Notes: generated by a model not told the origin, from the sequence alone. A stretch of 64,000 nt of DNA from Sphaerolaimus hirsutus (GCA_964036195.1 OZ038455.1:7767855-7831854), one strand, 5' to 3'. Counted from the first letter of the stretch, positions 42,089-53,075 are shown. Numbers and translations are program-made.

Positions 42089-43886
42089 CAGGGTTGGCAA
42101 AACCTCAGGGGGAAAAAATAAATAAAATAAAATGGAAAATTAATAAAATTAAAATCAAATTTTACTAAAATTTGAAGTTTTGTACAATTTTTGTAAAATT
42201 TTACAAAAACTCGAGTGTCTGTAAAGTTCTATAAAAGATTTCCATCCTGTTCCTTAAGTTTCTAGCTCCCAATTTGCAGAACTGGTGCCTTGTTTTTGCT
42301 TTCATTGCTGTGATTGAAAAATATTTTTAATCAAAATTGCAAATTTTCTCATCTTTTGATATATTTTCACCTTAATAAAAATTACTAATTCATGTTATTT
42401 TTCCCCATTGTCCCATTTCCATACCTTGAAAAAGCCTACGTATTGAACCCCCACAAGCCACCCCCCCTACAAAAAAAAAATTTTTTTATCTATCTTTCTA
42501 TCTGGAGGAGCAATTAGCTACATATCTATCTGGCCCCTGCGAGATCAAAATTCCTATGTCGCAACACGATTCACAAGTCTACATTCAAATTTTTGGTATT
42601 CTAGCATGCACATTGTTTTATTGTCTTGCATGCAAGAATCCGATTTTTTTGTAAAAAATTTGTAAAATTTTTGTAAAATGGTTCAATTTTATGTTATTAA
42701 TTACTTTTCAGAATTTTACATTCATGTGTCTCCTTCTGTCTTACGTTGGCAGATTTTGATGCCCGTTGAGTATGTTTGGGTTTGGGGTCTGGGCTACGAC
42801 GAATTGTTTTAGTTTGCTCGAAAAATACCCCAGTTCCAAGATAAGGGGGGTCTATAAAAAGGTGGTCATTTGTGGTCAAAGGTGATCGGCACATTGAATT
42901 TGAAGCTAAATAACTTGGCCATTTCTGGGCCGATTTGGATCGTTCAACACTTAAATTGATCAGGACAACATGCAGATTAAATTTTTGTGATCGCATTAGT
43001 GATGTTTAAATTCCTTATGCCGATTTTACCCAGTTTTTAAACATGAAAAATTAAATATTCTGAACATGCTATCGTACACTTTAGACCACGAGAAGTCGTA
43101 TACCAAAATAATGAGTTCAATATCTCTTTCCAATCAAAAGTTATAGCACTTTGAACTTTAGCCTCCCACTCATAAAATAACCGCATGAAGAACAGTGCAT
43201 AGAGATAATCAGAACATCTACAGGCCATTAAGATCATTTTAAGTATTTAGAGGCGAAAATCGGCTGAGAAATGGCTGTGATGTAGAGTTTTGAATTTGCA
43301 TGCTTTGTTCTTCATGCTTTCGTTTATATTTATGGTCTGCAAGTGGAACTTTAAGTGCTGTAACATTTGACTGGAAAGAGATATTGAAATAATTTTTGCG
43401 CCAGATTAATTCTTTTTGTCTAATGTATATGATAGCACAAGTATATGATAGCGTTCAAACAAAACCGTCTTGAAAAAATATTATTACGATTATTTTTCAT
43501 GTTCAAAAACCGGGTCAAATCGGCACAAGGAATTTAGACATCACTAACCGGACCGCAAAAATGGAATCTGCAGGTTGTCCTGATCATTTTAAGTGTTGAA
43601 CCATCCAAATCGGCCCAGAAATGGACAAGTTATTAAGCTTCAAAGTCAATGTGCCGATCAACACACAAAATGACCACCTTTTTATAGACCCCTCTTATCT
43701 CGGGACTGGGGGATTTTTTCGAGCAAACCAAAACAATTCGTCATAGCCCAGACCCCAAACCCAAACATACTCGACGGGCATCAAAATCGGCCAACGTACA
43801 ACAGAATGGGACACATGAATGTACATATGTATAAAATCACAAAAAATCATCCCTTATTAGTTTACACCCTAATAAAACCAACCCTG
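42089..43886. mobile_element. hAT-type MITE, CAGGGTTGG family, with fold-back insert
   Basis: The ends CAGGGTTGGCAAAACC and AAAACCAACCCTG match the copy at 350. The flanks GTCACAAC (42081-42088) and GTCACTAC (43887-43894) differ at one base, so this is an older insertion. Between the family-specific ends lies a long inverted repeat at 42717-43824. Confidence 0.8.
42717..43824. mobile_element. Fold-back element with about 340-bp arms
   Basis: TACATTCATGTGTC at the left is inverted as GACACATGAATGTA at the right. The arms (about 42717-43060 and 43490-43824) match for most of their length, for example GGGTTTGGGGTCTGGGCTA and its complement. No target duplication was identified, and no transposase. 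Confidence 0.75.
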
Positions 43887-44574
43887 GTCACTACACACAC
43901 GACGGGGCTGCGACGATAAGATCCGACCTAAGTCCTTACCATCCGACTTTCTATAATGATTTGTCTATTGAACTCATATCGCACTCGCATAAAAAGTTCG
44001 ATTGAATCAAATGTATCGTGAACCGAATGGAATCCATCCACTCAAGTTTGAATAAAAAACATACGTCATTGGTAACCAAGGACCAAATCATTGAGTTCGT
44101 CAAGGTCGCAATAAGTCTCACATAAATGCAGATGAAGCGGCATTCAATTCCAATGCATATGGCCGCGCCGTTGTCACCGTTCATCGCACCATTATGCCAT
44201 TCCGGTTCGTTGAATGATAGAAAAAGTCCCAGAAATTGATATTTTTCACGATAAATACAATAAAATATCAAAAATGAGGTCTTGCATTGCTATCAGGTTT
44301 TTCCGGAGAGATTTTTTATAATTTGTTTACGAGAAGGAAATACAAAACATACCTAGGTATCTCATTTATAGTTTTTAGTATTGTCTGCGTCTACATTTTC
44401 TGAGGATGAACCAGACTTTCGTGTCTTCCCATTATGTTGTATTTACATAGGGCGATTTCGATGGTGTTCAAGTATAATCTTTCTGTCGGGGTTTGGGGTC
44501 GGGCTCGGGGCTATGACTTTTTGCTTGCATAACAACGCCCCCAAAGGATTTACGCCTGGGCGTTATATTTACTA

Positions 44575-44665
44575 CCGTATTACCTCGAAATACACCCATT
44601 CGAGGGGGGGGGTATTCGAGGGGGGTCTATTATTTCGCCAGAAATTTTTGGAAATTCCCCATACT
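44575..44665. repeat. Short CCGTATTACCTCGAAATAC fragment
   Basis: This is the truncated left end of a CCGTATTT-family element. Confidence 0.55.
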
Positions 44666-44799
44666 CAGATGTATAAAAATCAAACAATTACATAGATGTA
44701 CAGGTGCTTTAAATAGAATAAATGGGGTGTTAGATCAGGTAGAAATAAAAAACATCTACTTCAACGAGCTAAATTGGCTAGCAGCCAGATATAATGCAC

Positions 44800-45177
44800 T
44801 TTGAACTAGGAGTGGAGCTAAGAGAAAGATTTGTAAACGCTGCTCCAGCAAGAACGTGAAAATTGTTGCTAATCTGCATCATTTTTTGTATATGTGTCCT
44901 GTTAATAAATCAGAGCGTGAAACTTTAGGGACAATTCGCTGCTCTATACCATGTGATTGGAGAGTGAATCCCCTTGGAGCCAAATTATGCCACTCACACA
45001 GACAGGGTATAGATACCATGATCCGTAGATGTATGGTGCAAATAACAGATCGATAAAGATGCCAGGGTTAGGGCTGATATTCTCAGCCTGGGTCTGGAGG
45101 TGATAGTTCAGAGAGGGGCGGAACCCAGCAATGGGTATGGCCCCACATCTCACGTTTATGATAATAATAATAATAAA
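44800..45177 (+). pseudogene. 5'-truncated non-LTR retrotransposon, 3' end of ORF2
   Basis: Near 44830 a frame reads KICKRCSSKNVKIVANLHHF followed by a C-terminal Cys, the C-x2-C-H-C finger found at the end of LINE ORF2 proteins. It resembles the finger of the intact element at 38000 but is a different family. The ORF ends at 45056. A TAA/AATAA microsatellite tail closes the element at 45160-45177. An in-frame TGA upstream shows decay. It lies within receptor intron 6. Confidence 0.65.
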
Positions 45178-45289
45178 GTCATATATGACATAAACCCTTC
45201 ACTAACGTCACTCAGTCATCCGTTTTAACGTGTGTTCTGCATTGTACAGATCTCAAACTGTGGTATTTGTCATGTACGTTCTCTTAACA

Positions 45290-45360
45290 TTCAATTTTAG
45301 GGGGGGGTATATCGAGGGGGGTAATTCAAGGGGGGTTAATTCGAGGTAATACGGTAGTTT
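45290..45360. repeat. CCGTATT repeat right end
   Basis: G-runs with ATTCGAGG ending GTAATACGGTA. Confidence 0.5.
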
Positions 45361-45496
45361 TAGAAAAGTTAACTGAAGCGTGCCTCGATTTTGTGTAACG
45401 CAGAGTGGTTTACAGTTGATAATGAAGGAATGTAAAAGTAGGATAATGACATTTTTGTATTTCATGATACAGTTCAATGATTGTGACTAGTCGCAG

Positions 45497-45569
45497 ATCT
45501 ACGAATACCAAAGTTGCCAGAGGCACAGACGAAAAGTACGCCGAAACACACTCGCCGCGCCACAAACAG
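45497..45569 (+). CDS. Receptor exon 7: end of the third intracellular loop
   Basis: The exon sits between acceptor GTCGCAG (or the TAG six bases earlier) and donor AACAG|GTATTT. In phase with exon 6 it reads YEYQSCQRHRRKVRRNTLAA, a basic segment of the kind that precedes TM6. The other open frame (KVARGTDEKYAETHSP) would need a different phase. Confidence 0.5.
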
Positions 45570-45579
45570 GTATTTTCCG

Positions 45580-45930
45580 TATTTCCCCGAATTACCCCCC
45601 CCCCCCCCCCGGGAGCTGGGGGTTATTTTTTCAGAGTGGAAATATTGAGGGGGTCAAACGAGGGAGGGGGGAGTATTTTTTCGACAGAAACTTGTTGAAC
45701 TCCCAGAACTAATTTGTTGTATGTAACATACGCAGATGTAGAAAATTGCAACAACAACTGCCATGTATAAGAGTGTATAGACTTATAAATATGTAAATAG
45801 ATGGTATACTATGTTCTAACGTAACACAGTCATTGTTTTTAACGTGTTACGCCCGGAGGGGTATTTCGTGGGAGGGTTTAATAATTCATAGTGACGATTT
45901 TGAGGGGGATATTTCGAGGAAATATGGCAG
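45580..45930. mobile_element. CCGTATTT MITE, diverged copy
   Basis: It begins TTCCGTATTTCCCCGAATTACC and has the CAGAGTGGAAAT, GCAGATGTAGAAAATTGCAA and CACAGTCATTG blocks seen in 14930-15380. The right end reads TTTCGAGGAAATATGG. Confidence 0.6.
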
Positions 45931-46580
45931 TAATGTAATTTTTATGTTTTTATGTTTTTATGTTTTGAATACCTAGGTAAAGCCCCTTTTACACTGCACT
46001 TGTGTGATAACAATAGATCTTACTCGTCACAGACCGTTTTGTGATGACAAATCTATTTTTTAGCAGATTTTCATGAGTGCGAAAACTGGTCGGCCTCGTT
46101 ATTGGTGACAAGTAACGACCCTTTTTTAACCATGCTCATTGTGACGACTAGATCAAATATTTTACTTGTCGTCACACTCGCACAATGTGACGGCCGCTTT
46201 TTTTAATTGTAAGCGCACCGGACGGCTTATAAACATGTATAACTCTTGGGCAACACACACAATTCATCTGAAATTTGACATACATATACACCTAGGTGGT
46301 ATGTATACTTTACCACATTCACTCATGAATATGGAACTTTTCACTTGACTTATTGAACTTTTTCAAGTGTTGTCAGAGTTGTCACAAAAATGCAGTGTAA
46401 ACGCTGTCTAAATATATCTTAATGTTTGTGGACATTCTGGCACATTTTTGTTTTTTTTTCCACCAGAAATATAGAAATGTGAAATTGAAGATTCACGATT
46501 GTTTTTTGAAAAATTTTACAAATAATATTTTAAAATTAAAATGTTTTAAAACTTTTCGCAGTTGTTTCTCTTATTCACAG

Positions 46581-47428
46581 CAGAGTTGTTAAAAGTACCA
46601 AACTTTTTTCAAAGTGTACGTAAACATAATATATTTATTTTTTACTCACCCCGTGAGTACAGAAAACGTAAAATAATTTTGTTACTTTTACTCATGAGTA
46701 AACGTGAGTAAATGTAATTTTTCCTCTGGAAAACGTAAATGTGATTACCGTATTACCTCGAAATACCCCCATGGGGGTTTATTATTTCGCCAGCAAAATT
46801 TGAGGGGGGGGGTTAATTCGAGGGGGGGTTTATTCGAGGGGGGGGGTTTATTATTTCGTCAGAAATTTTCGTAAGGATCGTAGTAAATAGTAGGGATTTG
46901 CGTACCCAAAATAGGTAATAAATGTGTCCAAATAGGATATATTTGGACATAAAAACGTTGATAGCTACCCAAACTACTCTATGTGTAGCTGCAATGCAAA
47001 TTAACAGTAATATACATCATGTACATTGCGTACATGACGTTTTTATTATGTACATGACGTACATCAATCCGAAGGGGGGGGGGTATTTCGAGGGGGGGGT
47101 TTATTATTTCCCCAGCCCATTTTGAGGGGGGGTTAATTCGAGGGGGGGGGTTAATTCAAGGGGGGGGATAATTCGAGGTAATACGGTATTTTTGAGAAAA
47201 GCCGCAACAATTTTTGCCCAAAACCACTAATTTTGAAAACTTTTTGCCGATTTTAAGCACTTTTTGGTTATACATGTACTTACATATTTATTTTTGAAAA
47301 TTTTCCAGTATTTTTCGCATATCCTCTTCCTTTTTCCCTTCTATGCCTTCAAAAAATCACCATAAAAGACTATCTGAAATAAGTATACGTATTTATCGAG
47401 TAAAAGTAAATACGTATTAACAACTATG
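46581..47428. mobile_element. hAT-type MITE sitting on the exon 8 splice acceptor
   Basis: It starts CAGAGTTGTTAAAAGTACC and ends TACGTATTAACAACTATG. The exact 8-bp duplication ATTCACAG is at 46573-46580 and 47429-47436. The right-hand copy directly precedes receptor exon 8 and forms its acceptor. The left-hand copy follows the old pyrimidine-rich stretch TTGTTTCTCTT. A CCGTATTACCTCG element is nested at 46747-47188. Confidence 0.9.
46747..47188. mobile_element. Nested CCGTATTACCTCG MITE
   Basis: Inverted ends TACCGTATTACCTCG and CGAGGTAATACGGTA. The inner block TGTCCAAATAGGATATATTT resembles 13490-13560. It is noncoding. Confidence 0.7.
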
Positions 47429-47436
47429 ATTCACAG

Positions 47437-47610
47437 CTGGCGGGTGCTACTGTGCGACGTTGTCTCCGTTCTATGTCTGGCCGTACTTCGTTTGCCCATA
47501 CTGGTCAGCCTGGTGGATGGCACCAGAATTCTGTGCACTGGCGGCAACTGCGCTGATTACCTTGCCATGGTGTCGTTTGGTAGATCGAGCGCTAGTGGTG
47601 CGGAGCAATT
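47437..47610 (+). CDS. Receptor exon 8: TM6 and start of TM7
   Basis: The phase from exon 7 selects the frame GGCYCATLSPFYVWPYFVCP, an aromatic, proline-bearing helix in the place of the TM6 F-x-x-C-W-x-P motif. A second hydrophobic part follows, ALAATALITLPWCRLVDRAL. The donor is AAT|T|GTGAGT at phase 1. Another frame (VLLCDVVSVLCLAVLRLPIL) is also hydrophobic but out of phase. An hAT insertion supplied the acceptor now in use. Confidence 0.55.
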
Positions 47611-48103
47611 GTGAGTTTAGTAGATATTTCTACCTACCTTTGGAAGTTGGGCATATTTTGTAATTTTTGTAATCATTATATACTCGGCAAACTTCATACC
47701 ATAGTTGTTAAAATGTATTAACGTTTACACAAAAAATTTGTATACTCAAGTACTGAGTATATACATTTACGTTTCCTCTGGAAAAAGTACCTGTATATAT
47801 TTTTATAGGTATACTTTTAAAAATGCTCGAGTATACAAAACGTTTCTCAAATAGGCTTTTAGATTTATGAGCTTTTTCAAAGCTTTGAAAGGCAAAAGTG
47901 GGGGTGGGGTGCAAAAAAGGGAATAATAGCCAAAAATGAGTACCGTATTTCCTTGAAATACCCCCGCCCTCGAAATACGCACCTGTATTCACCTAGGTTT
48001 GATTGTCTTCCATTTTTCGTATCCACATACTTCCCCTCATTACGCACAGAATCCACAATGTATCGCTATATGCCAATTCAATTTTCAATGTTTTCTTATA
48101 TAG

Positions 48104-48228
48104 TCAGTGTTCACCCACTGTTATGGAAAATTTGTCTAATGCCATATCGTGTGGGGAAGAATTTATCATACGGTGCATGCCACGTGTTATCAAGAAACGG
48201 ATTGTTAAAGATTGGCAGCAAAAGTTAA
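48104..48228 (+). CDS. Receptor exon 9: end of TM7 and tail
   Basis: The acceptor is TTTTCTTATATAG. In phase with exon 8 it reads FSVHPLLWKICLMPYRVGKN and stops at TAA 48226-48228. HPLLW-x6-Y-R matches the NPxxY-x(5,6)-F pattern at the end of TM7, with N changed to H and Y to W. The nine exons sum to exactly 460 codons. An alternative frame has a basic tail (RCMPRVIKKRIVKDWQQK) that would join exon 48802 in phase, but it needs a different exon 8 donor. Confidence 0.5.
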
Positions 48229-48281
48229 ATGCTCATGAGCAGGTTTGTAGTTTTACCCTTCTGTCTATAACCTACTCGGTG

Positions 48282-48530
48282 AACATGATACTCTGCCGTC
48301 GTACTGATTTATGTCTCACGTTGGAAGCGTGCCAATAATCATAAAGCATGCTATTTTTGTATAAAATATAAAAAAATCATTGTTGTGAATAAGTTAACGT
48401 ATCACGTTATAACTGAGATGAATTCTTTCAACTTTTTATAAAAATCACATGTGTAGAAAAATATTTGGCACACTTCCAGCGGGAAGCACGCGTGCAGGGT
48501 GTAATGTTACTCGAGTATACTATTTGTAAT
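48282..48530. repeat. Older copy of part of the 49142 repeat
   Basis: GATACTCTGCCGTCGTACTG and the following 230 bases are a diverged version of 49142-49375, including TGGAAGCGTGCCAAT. Confidence 0.75.
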
Positions 48531-48545
48531 ACAATACCCAAGGAT

Positions 48546-48605
48546 GGCTATTTACACAGGCCCCGGCCGGGGACCGGACCCCGGCCGGGGCCTGTGTAAA
48601 TAGCC
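48546..48605. mobile_element. 60-bp perfect palindrome with 9-bp target duplication
   Basis: GGCTATTTACACAGGCCCC and its exact complement enclose GGCCGGGGACCGG-type sequence. CCCAAGGAT is duplicated at 48537-48545 and 48606-48614. The ends resemble those at 2427 (GCTATTTACAGAGGCCC). It looks like an element reduced to its termini. Confidence 0.85.
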
Positions 48606-48801
48606 CCCAAGGATGAGTAAGTTTTTTAACCCTTTCTGTTTTTAGTTTTTCAAAAATGAACACCAAAATTTTGTGCCAAAAACTCTAGTATCAACAGATT
48701 CATATACCGTATTTCAAGCAAAAAAAACAAAAAAAAACAAAACAGAGTTACCGTATATCCTCGAACTTACCCGCCATTGCAAATGAATGCTCAGACTCCA
48801 T

Positions 48802-49007
48802 CTACACCGTGCGTTATGACTGTGGGATCGGGATCGGATCTTGGTCAGGGTGAATTACCGTCTGGCCGTAAACTTCCGGTGCATTCAGACACCGAAGCCA
48901 TGCCGCTGGCACGCAGCCAGCAAAATAACCAGTCTCCTAACAGCTCTGAAGACAGGAATTGTGATGTGATAACATTCAAGGCGGAAGTGTATCTAGGGGT
49001 GAGTTGA
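48802..49007 (+). CDS. Possible receptor C-terminal tail exon
   Basis: It follows acceptor GAATGCTCAG. It encodes a Ser/Asn/Gln-rich tail: TPSTPCVMTVGSGSDLGQGE, then SQQNNQSPNSSEDRNCDVIT, ending at TGA 49005. Polar, Ser-rich tails are common in such receptors. It joins the basic alternative frame of exon 9 at phase 0 (CAG|GTTTGT donor at 48241-48243). It may also end in a donor GGG|GTGAGT. I cannot tell whether it belongs to the receptor. Confidence 0.4.
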
Positions 49008-49141
49008 GCACGCATGAAAAGTTTATTGTGATTCTGGCATCTGCAACTCGACCATAGTCATTAAAATCCCTGAGTGAACTTTTGCAGTTTTAATATATTG
49101 AAAAATACATGTTCGCACTCAAATATACTCGGCGGACATAT

Positions 49142-50418
49142 GATACTCTGCCGTCGCACTCATTTATGTCTAACGTTGGAAGCGTGCCAATGATTATAAA
49201 GCCTGCGATTTTTGTAAAAAAGATGGAAAAGTCATTGTCGTGAAAAAATCAACATAGAGCGTTATAACAGAGATGACTTTTTCAACTTTCTGTGAAAATC
49301 GCATGCGTAAAAAAATCGTTGGCACGGTTCCACGGGGAACCACGCATGTTGGGTCTAAAGTAACTTGAGTATACAAAAAACAACAATGTTCTCTTCAAAA
49401 GATACACGTTCAGGAAGCAATAATACTCAATGGACGGCATAATCAGGCTATGTGCAATATGTGAAATAAGTCACAATGATGGCAATTAGCCAACAGCAAT
49501 TTGTACAGGTGTCAGTAATTTTACGATGAGTAGGTATTCTGACGAAACACCAGTTGGATACCGGTCTAAAAATAACTAAGTATATTTTTCTACCTACCGT
49601 ATTTCCTCGAAATACCCACCTCGAAATACCTCCCGTCTCGAAATACCCCCCCCTCAAAATGGACACTATGAAATAATTAACCACCCCCTCGAGATCCCCC
49701 CCTCGTTGAAACCCCCCCCCCTCAAAATTCTCAATTCTCACTCTGAAACAATCACCCCGGGGGGTAGTGATGTAAAAAGCGCCAGACTTTTGGCGCCAAG
49801 CGCCAAAAGCGCCATGGCGCTTTTCCGGAACTAGCGCCAAGCGCCAATGGCGCCACAGCAAAATGGCGCCAAGCACCAAAAGCGCCACGGCGCTTTTCTG
49901 GACCTTAGCACCAAGCGCCAAAGGCGCCAGGGGGACATGGCGCCAAGCGCCAATGGCGCCAGCGCCAAAATGATTTTGCTTTTAATGATAAATGCAGGTG
50001 AGACAAAGTACTATTTTCTTCACTTTCAATAACTTGTATTGCCTCCAAAACACAAAAATGATCAAATAATGGAAATCCATAAGTTTTCTTGCTCAACATT
50101 CAAGTGTATCTAAGACTGGTTCAAATAGATAACAAATTGCCTCTCTGAAGTGGTAGAAGCTGAAAGATTGTCTGGGGGTTGGGGGTTGCAGAGTTTCGAT
50201 CTATTGGATATTTCAAGATTTAAAGTGCAAACTGTGAGATAACAAGGTAAAAACAGCTAAATTACATGTCTGAGTAAAATACCTATGTAAAATAATGAAA
50301 TACATGGCCAAAAATTGTTGAAAATGGGCAATAAGGCACATGAACACCGCGGCACAATTATCACACTCTGGCGCTTTTTTGGCGCTTTAAAAAATGGTAG
50401 CGCCAAGCGCCAATGGCC
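49142..50418. repeat. 1277-bp tandem duplication, unit 1
   Basis: The unit starts ATACTCTGCCGTCGCACTCA and ends AGCGCCAAGCGCCAATGGCC. It contains a C-run/CTCGAAATAC repeat, GGCGCC arrays and an AT-rich part. Unit 2 follows directly at a period of 1277 bp. Confidence 0.9.
49770..49972. repeat. GGCGCCAAGCGCCA array
   Basis: The left part begins TAGTGATGTAAAAAGCGCCAG, like a hAT-type end, and is filled with AGCGCCAAGCGCCAAAAGCG and TGGCGCC units. The same array recurs at 51047-51250 and 51645-51778. The matching right end is not in the window, since BEL copy 2 starts inside the array. Confidence 0.7.
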
Positions 50419-51695
50419 AATACTCTGCCGTCGCACTCATTTATGTCTAACGTTGGAAGCGTGCCAATGATTATAAAGCCTGCGATTTTTGTAAAAAAGA
50501 TGGAAAAGTCATTGTCGTGAAAAAATCAACATAGAGCGTTATAACAGAGATGACTTTTTCAACTTTCTGTGAAAATCGCATGCGTAAAAAAATCGTTGGC
50601 ACGGTTCCACGGGGAACCACGCATGTTGGGTCTAAAGTAACTTGAGTATACAAAAAACAACAATGTTCTCTTCAAAAGATACACGTTCAGGAAGCAATAA
50701 TACTCAATGGACGGCATAATCAGGCTATGTGCAATATGTGAAATAAGTCACGATGATGGCAATTAGCCAACAGCAATTTGTACAGGTGTCAGTAATTTTA
50801 CGATGAGTAGGTATTCTGACGAAACACCAGTTGGATACCGGTCTAAAAATAACTAAGTATATTTTTCTACCTACCGTATTTCCTCGAAATACCCACCTCG
50901 AAATACCTCCCGTCTCGAAATACCCCCCCCTCAAAATGGACACTATGAAATAATTAACCACCCCCTCGAGATCCCCCCCTCGTTGAAACCCCCCCCCCTC
51001 AAAATTCTCAATTCTCACTCTGAAACAATCACCCCGGGGGGTAGTGATGTAAAAAGCGCCAGACTTTTGGCGCCAAGCGCCAAAAGCGCCATGGCGCTTT
51101 TCCGGAACTAGCGCCAAGCGCCAATGGCGCCACAGCAAAATGGCGCCAAGCACCAAAAGCGCCACGGCGCTTTTCTGGACCTTAGCACCAAGCGCCAAAG
51201 GCGCCAGGGGGACATGGCGCCAAGCGCCAATGGCGCCAGCGCCAAAATGATTTTGCTTTTAATGATAAATACAGGTGAGACAAAGTACTATTTTCTTCAC
51301 TTTCAATAACTTGTATTGCCTCCAAAACACAAAAATGATCAAATAATGGAAATCCATAAGTTTTCTTGCTCAACATTCAAGTGTATCTAAGACTGGTTCA
51401 AATAGATAACAAATTGCCTCTCTGAAGTGGTAGAAGCTGAAAGATTGTCTGGGGGTTGGGGGTTGCAGAGTTTCGATCTATTGGATATTTCAAGATTTAA
51501 AGTGCAAACTGTGAGATAACAAGGTAAAAACAGCTAAATTACATGTCTGAGTAAAATACCTATGTAAAATAATGAAATACATGGCCAAAAATTGTTGAAA
51601 ATGGGCAATAAGGCACATGAACACCGCGGCACAATTATCACACTCTGGCGCTTTTTTGGCGCTTTAAAAAATGGTAGCGCCAAGCGCCAATGGCG
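50419..51695. repeat. 1277-bp tandem duplication, unit 2
   Basis: It is nearly identical to unit 1. I noticed only two base differences (near 50752 and 51271). It continues into a further GGCGCCA array at 51695-51778 before the BEL copy 2 LTR. Confidence 0.9.
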
Positions 51696-51779
51696 CCACT
51701 GGAAAGTAGCGCCAAGCGCCAAAAGCGCCATGGCGCTTTTCGGAAACCCGGCGCCAAGCGCCAATGGCGCCACAGCATT

Positions 51780-53075
51780 TGTGATGAAGCCACCGAAGTC
51801 AGCGTCTTCTACCACCAAATCCGGCAACTCCAAGACCGTAGTGAGAAACGGCCTTTAGAGTGGTTGATTTCCCGTTGTAGCCGAAAGTCCACTTGTCGAC
51901 AGCCAAGTTGAGTTTATTTCGTGGTTGCGTGTTGAAAGGGGGTTTCGAGATTGTTTCAGGTACTTTATTTCGATCAGATACAGCTTGATACAAAAGCGCA
52001 AAGCTGAGCGAGCTTCCTAGTCAAAGTTTCTATCGCTAGCTTATTTTTAAGACTTGGGGTGGGTCCGCAGACTGAAGTAAAAACTTCCAAAGTAGCTAAG
52101 ACACGGAAATTATGTATAAAACACAGCTACAGTAATTTCCTAAATTCAAATGCACAAACAAGACATAAATGCAATAATAAGACACATTTAGTCAAGACAG
52201 TTGGCTTACTTTACGCATGCATACATTCAAATAACTATGGTAAAGAAATACCAGGTACAAATTGGGCTAATGGAAAAACTATTAATCTTGAGAGGCACAA
52301 AGTCGGCAAACTCGGCCGATTTACTAATTGGTTTCAATTTGTCAGAAAACATTGACACAAATTGGAACTAATATAATAGGGTTTGGAAACTGTAAATAGT
52401 AGTGCAAATGTTCCTAATGACGTAAATAGAGTAGGGTATATTCAACACAACAATAATAATCACTTCCTGGAAACGTATACTTTATAATTAACAAATTGGG
52501 ACTTATTTGAGGTAAATGGGTATATTAATTGAGCAGGGTTTATAACATATTTAATTTGAGCAGGGTATTTACTGTAAATGTCAAAGTAAATAATAAACAG
52601 TGAGCAGGGTTTAATAATTATGCCTACGCAAAGGGCTTCGTACCGTAAATGCTAGTTGTACACAGGGCACTATTTCTCTATTAGGACGCTGGCCTAAGTA
52701 AGTACGTTGCACATAAATATTTTACAAGATTTGACTTTCCCAAATTGCAAGTAAACCATGTAAATGTATATATAATAATTATCAGAAAATTACGGCGAGT
52801 TGAATGAGCCTAATTTCATATTCATAAACCTAATAATAACTCATTTGACCTTTTAACCTAAATATTCCACATAAACATATCAAATAATCATAATACACTT
52901 TCCTAATTGAATATTCTCCATGGATAAATAATATAGTGCAGGAAATATAATTTGCATGGTAAATTGATATAGTGCATGAAATGTAAAATAGTGCAAATAA
53001 GTAAATGGACAAATATGAGCCTAATTATCAAATCTCTGTATTTCTTTATCCATCCATTTTGCTACGATCAACACA
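51780..53075 (-). repeat. BEL/Pao 3' LTR, copy 2
   Basis: It aligns along its length with the LTRs of copy 1 but with many substitutions and small indels, for example near 52045 and 52590. On the coding strand it begins TGTGTTGATC. The 5-bp flank GCATT (51775-51779) cannot be checked because the other LTR is beyond the window. Confidence 0.9.

Noticed and set aside
47426-47614. Hydrophobic frame VLLCDVVSVLCLAVLRLPIL in receptor exon 8
   Set aside because: It needs a phase that exons 6 and 7 cannot supply, and lacks the aromatic proline motif seen in the chosen frame.
49448-51376. Paired 157-residue ORFs in the two tandem units
   Set aside because: They read through GGCGCC arrays and C-run repeats. 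Their repetition reflects the 1277-bp duplication and not gene conservation.
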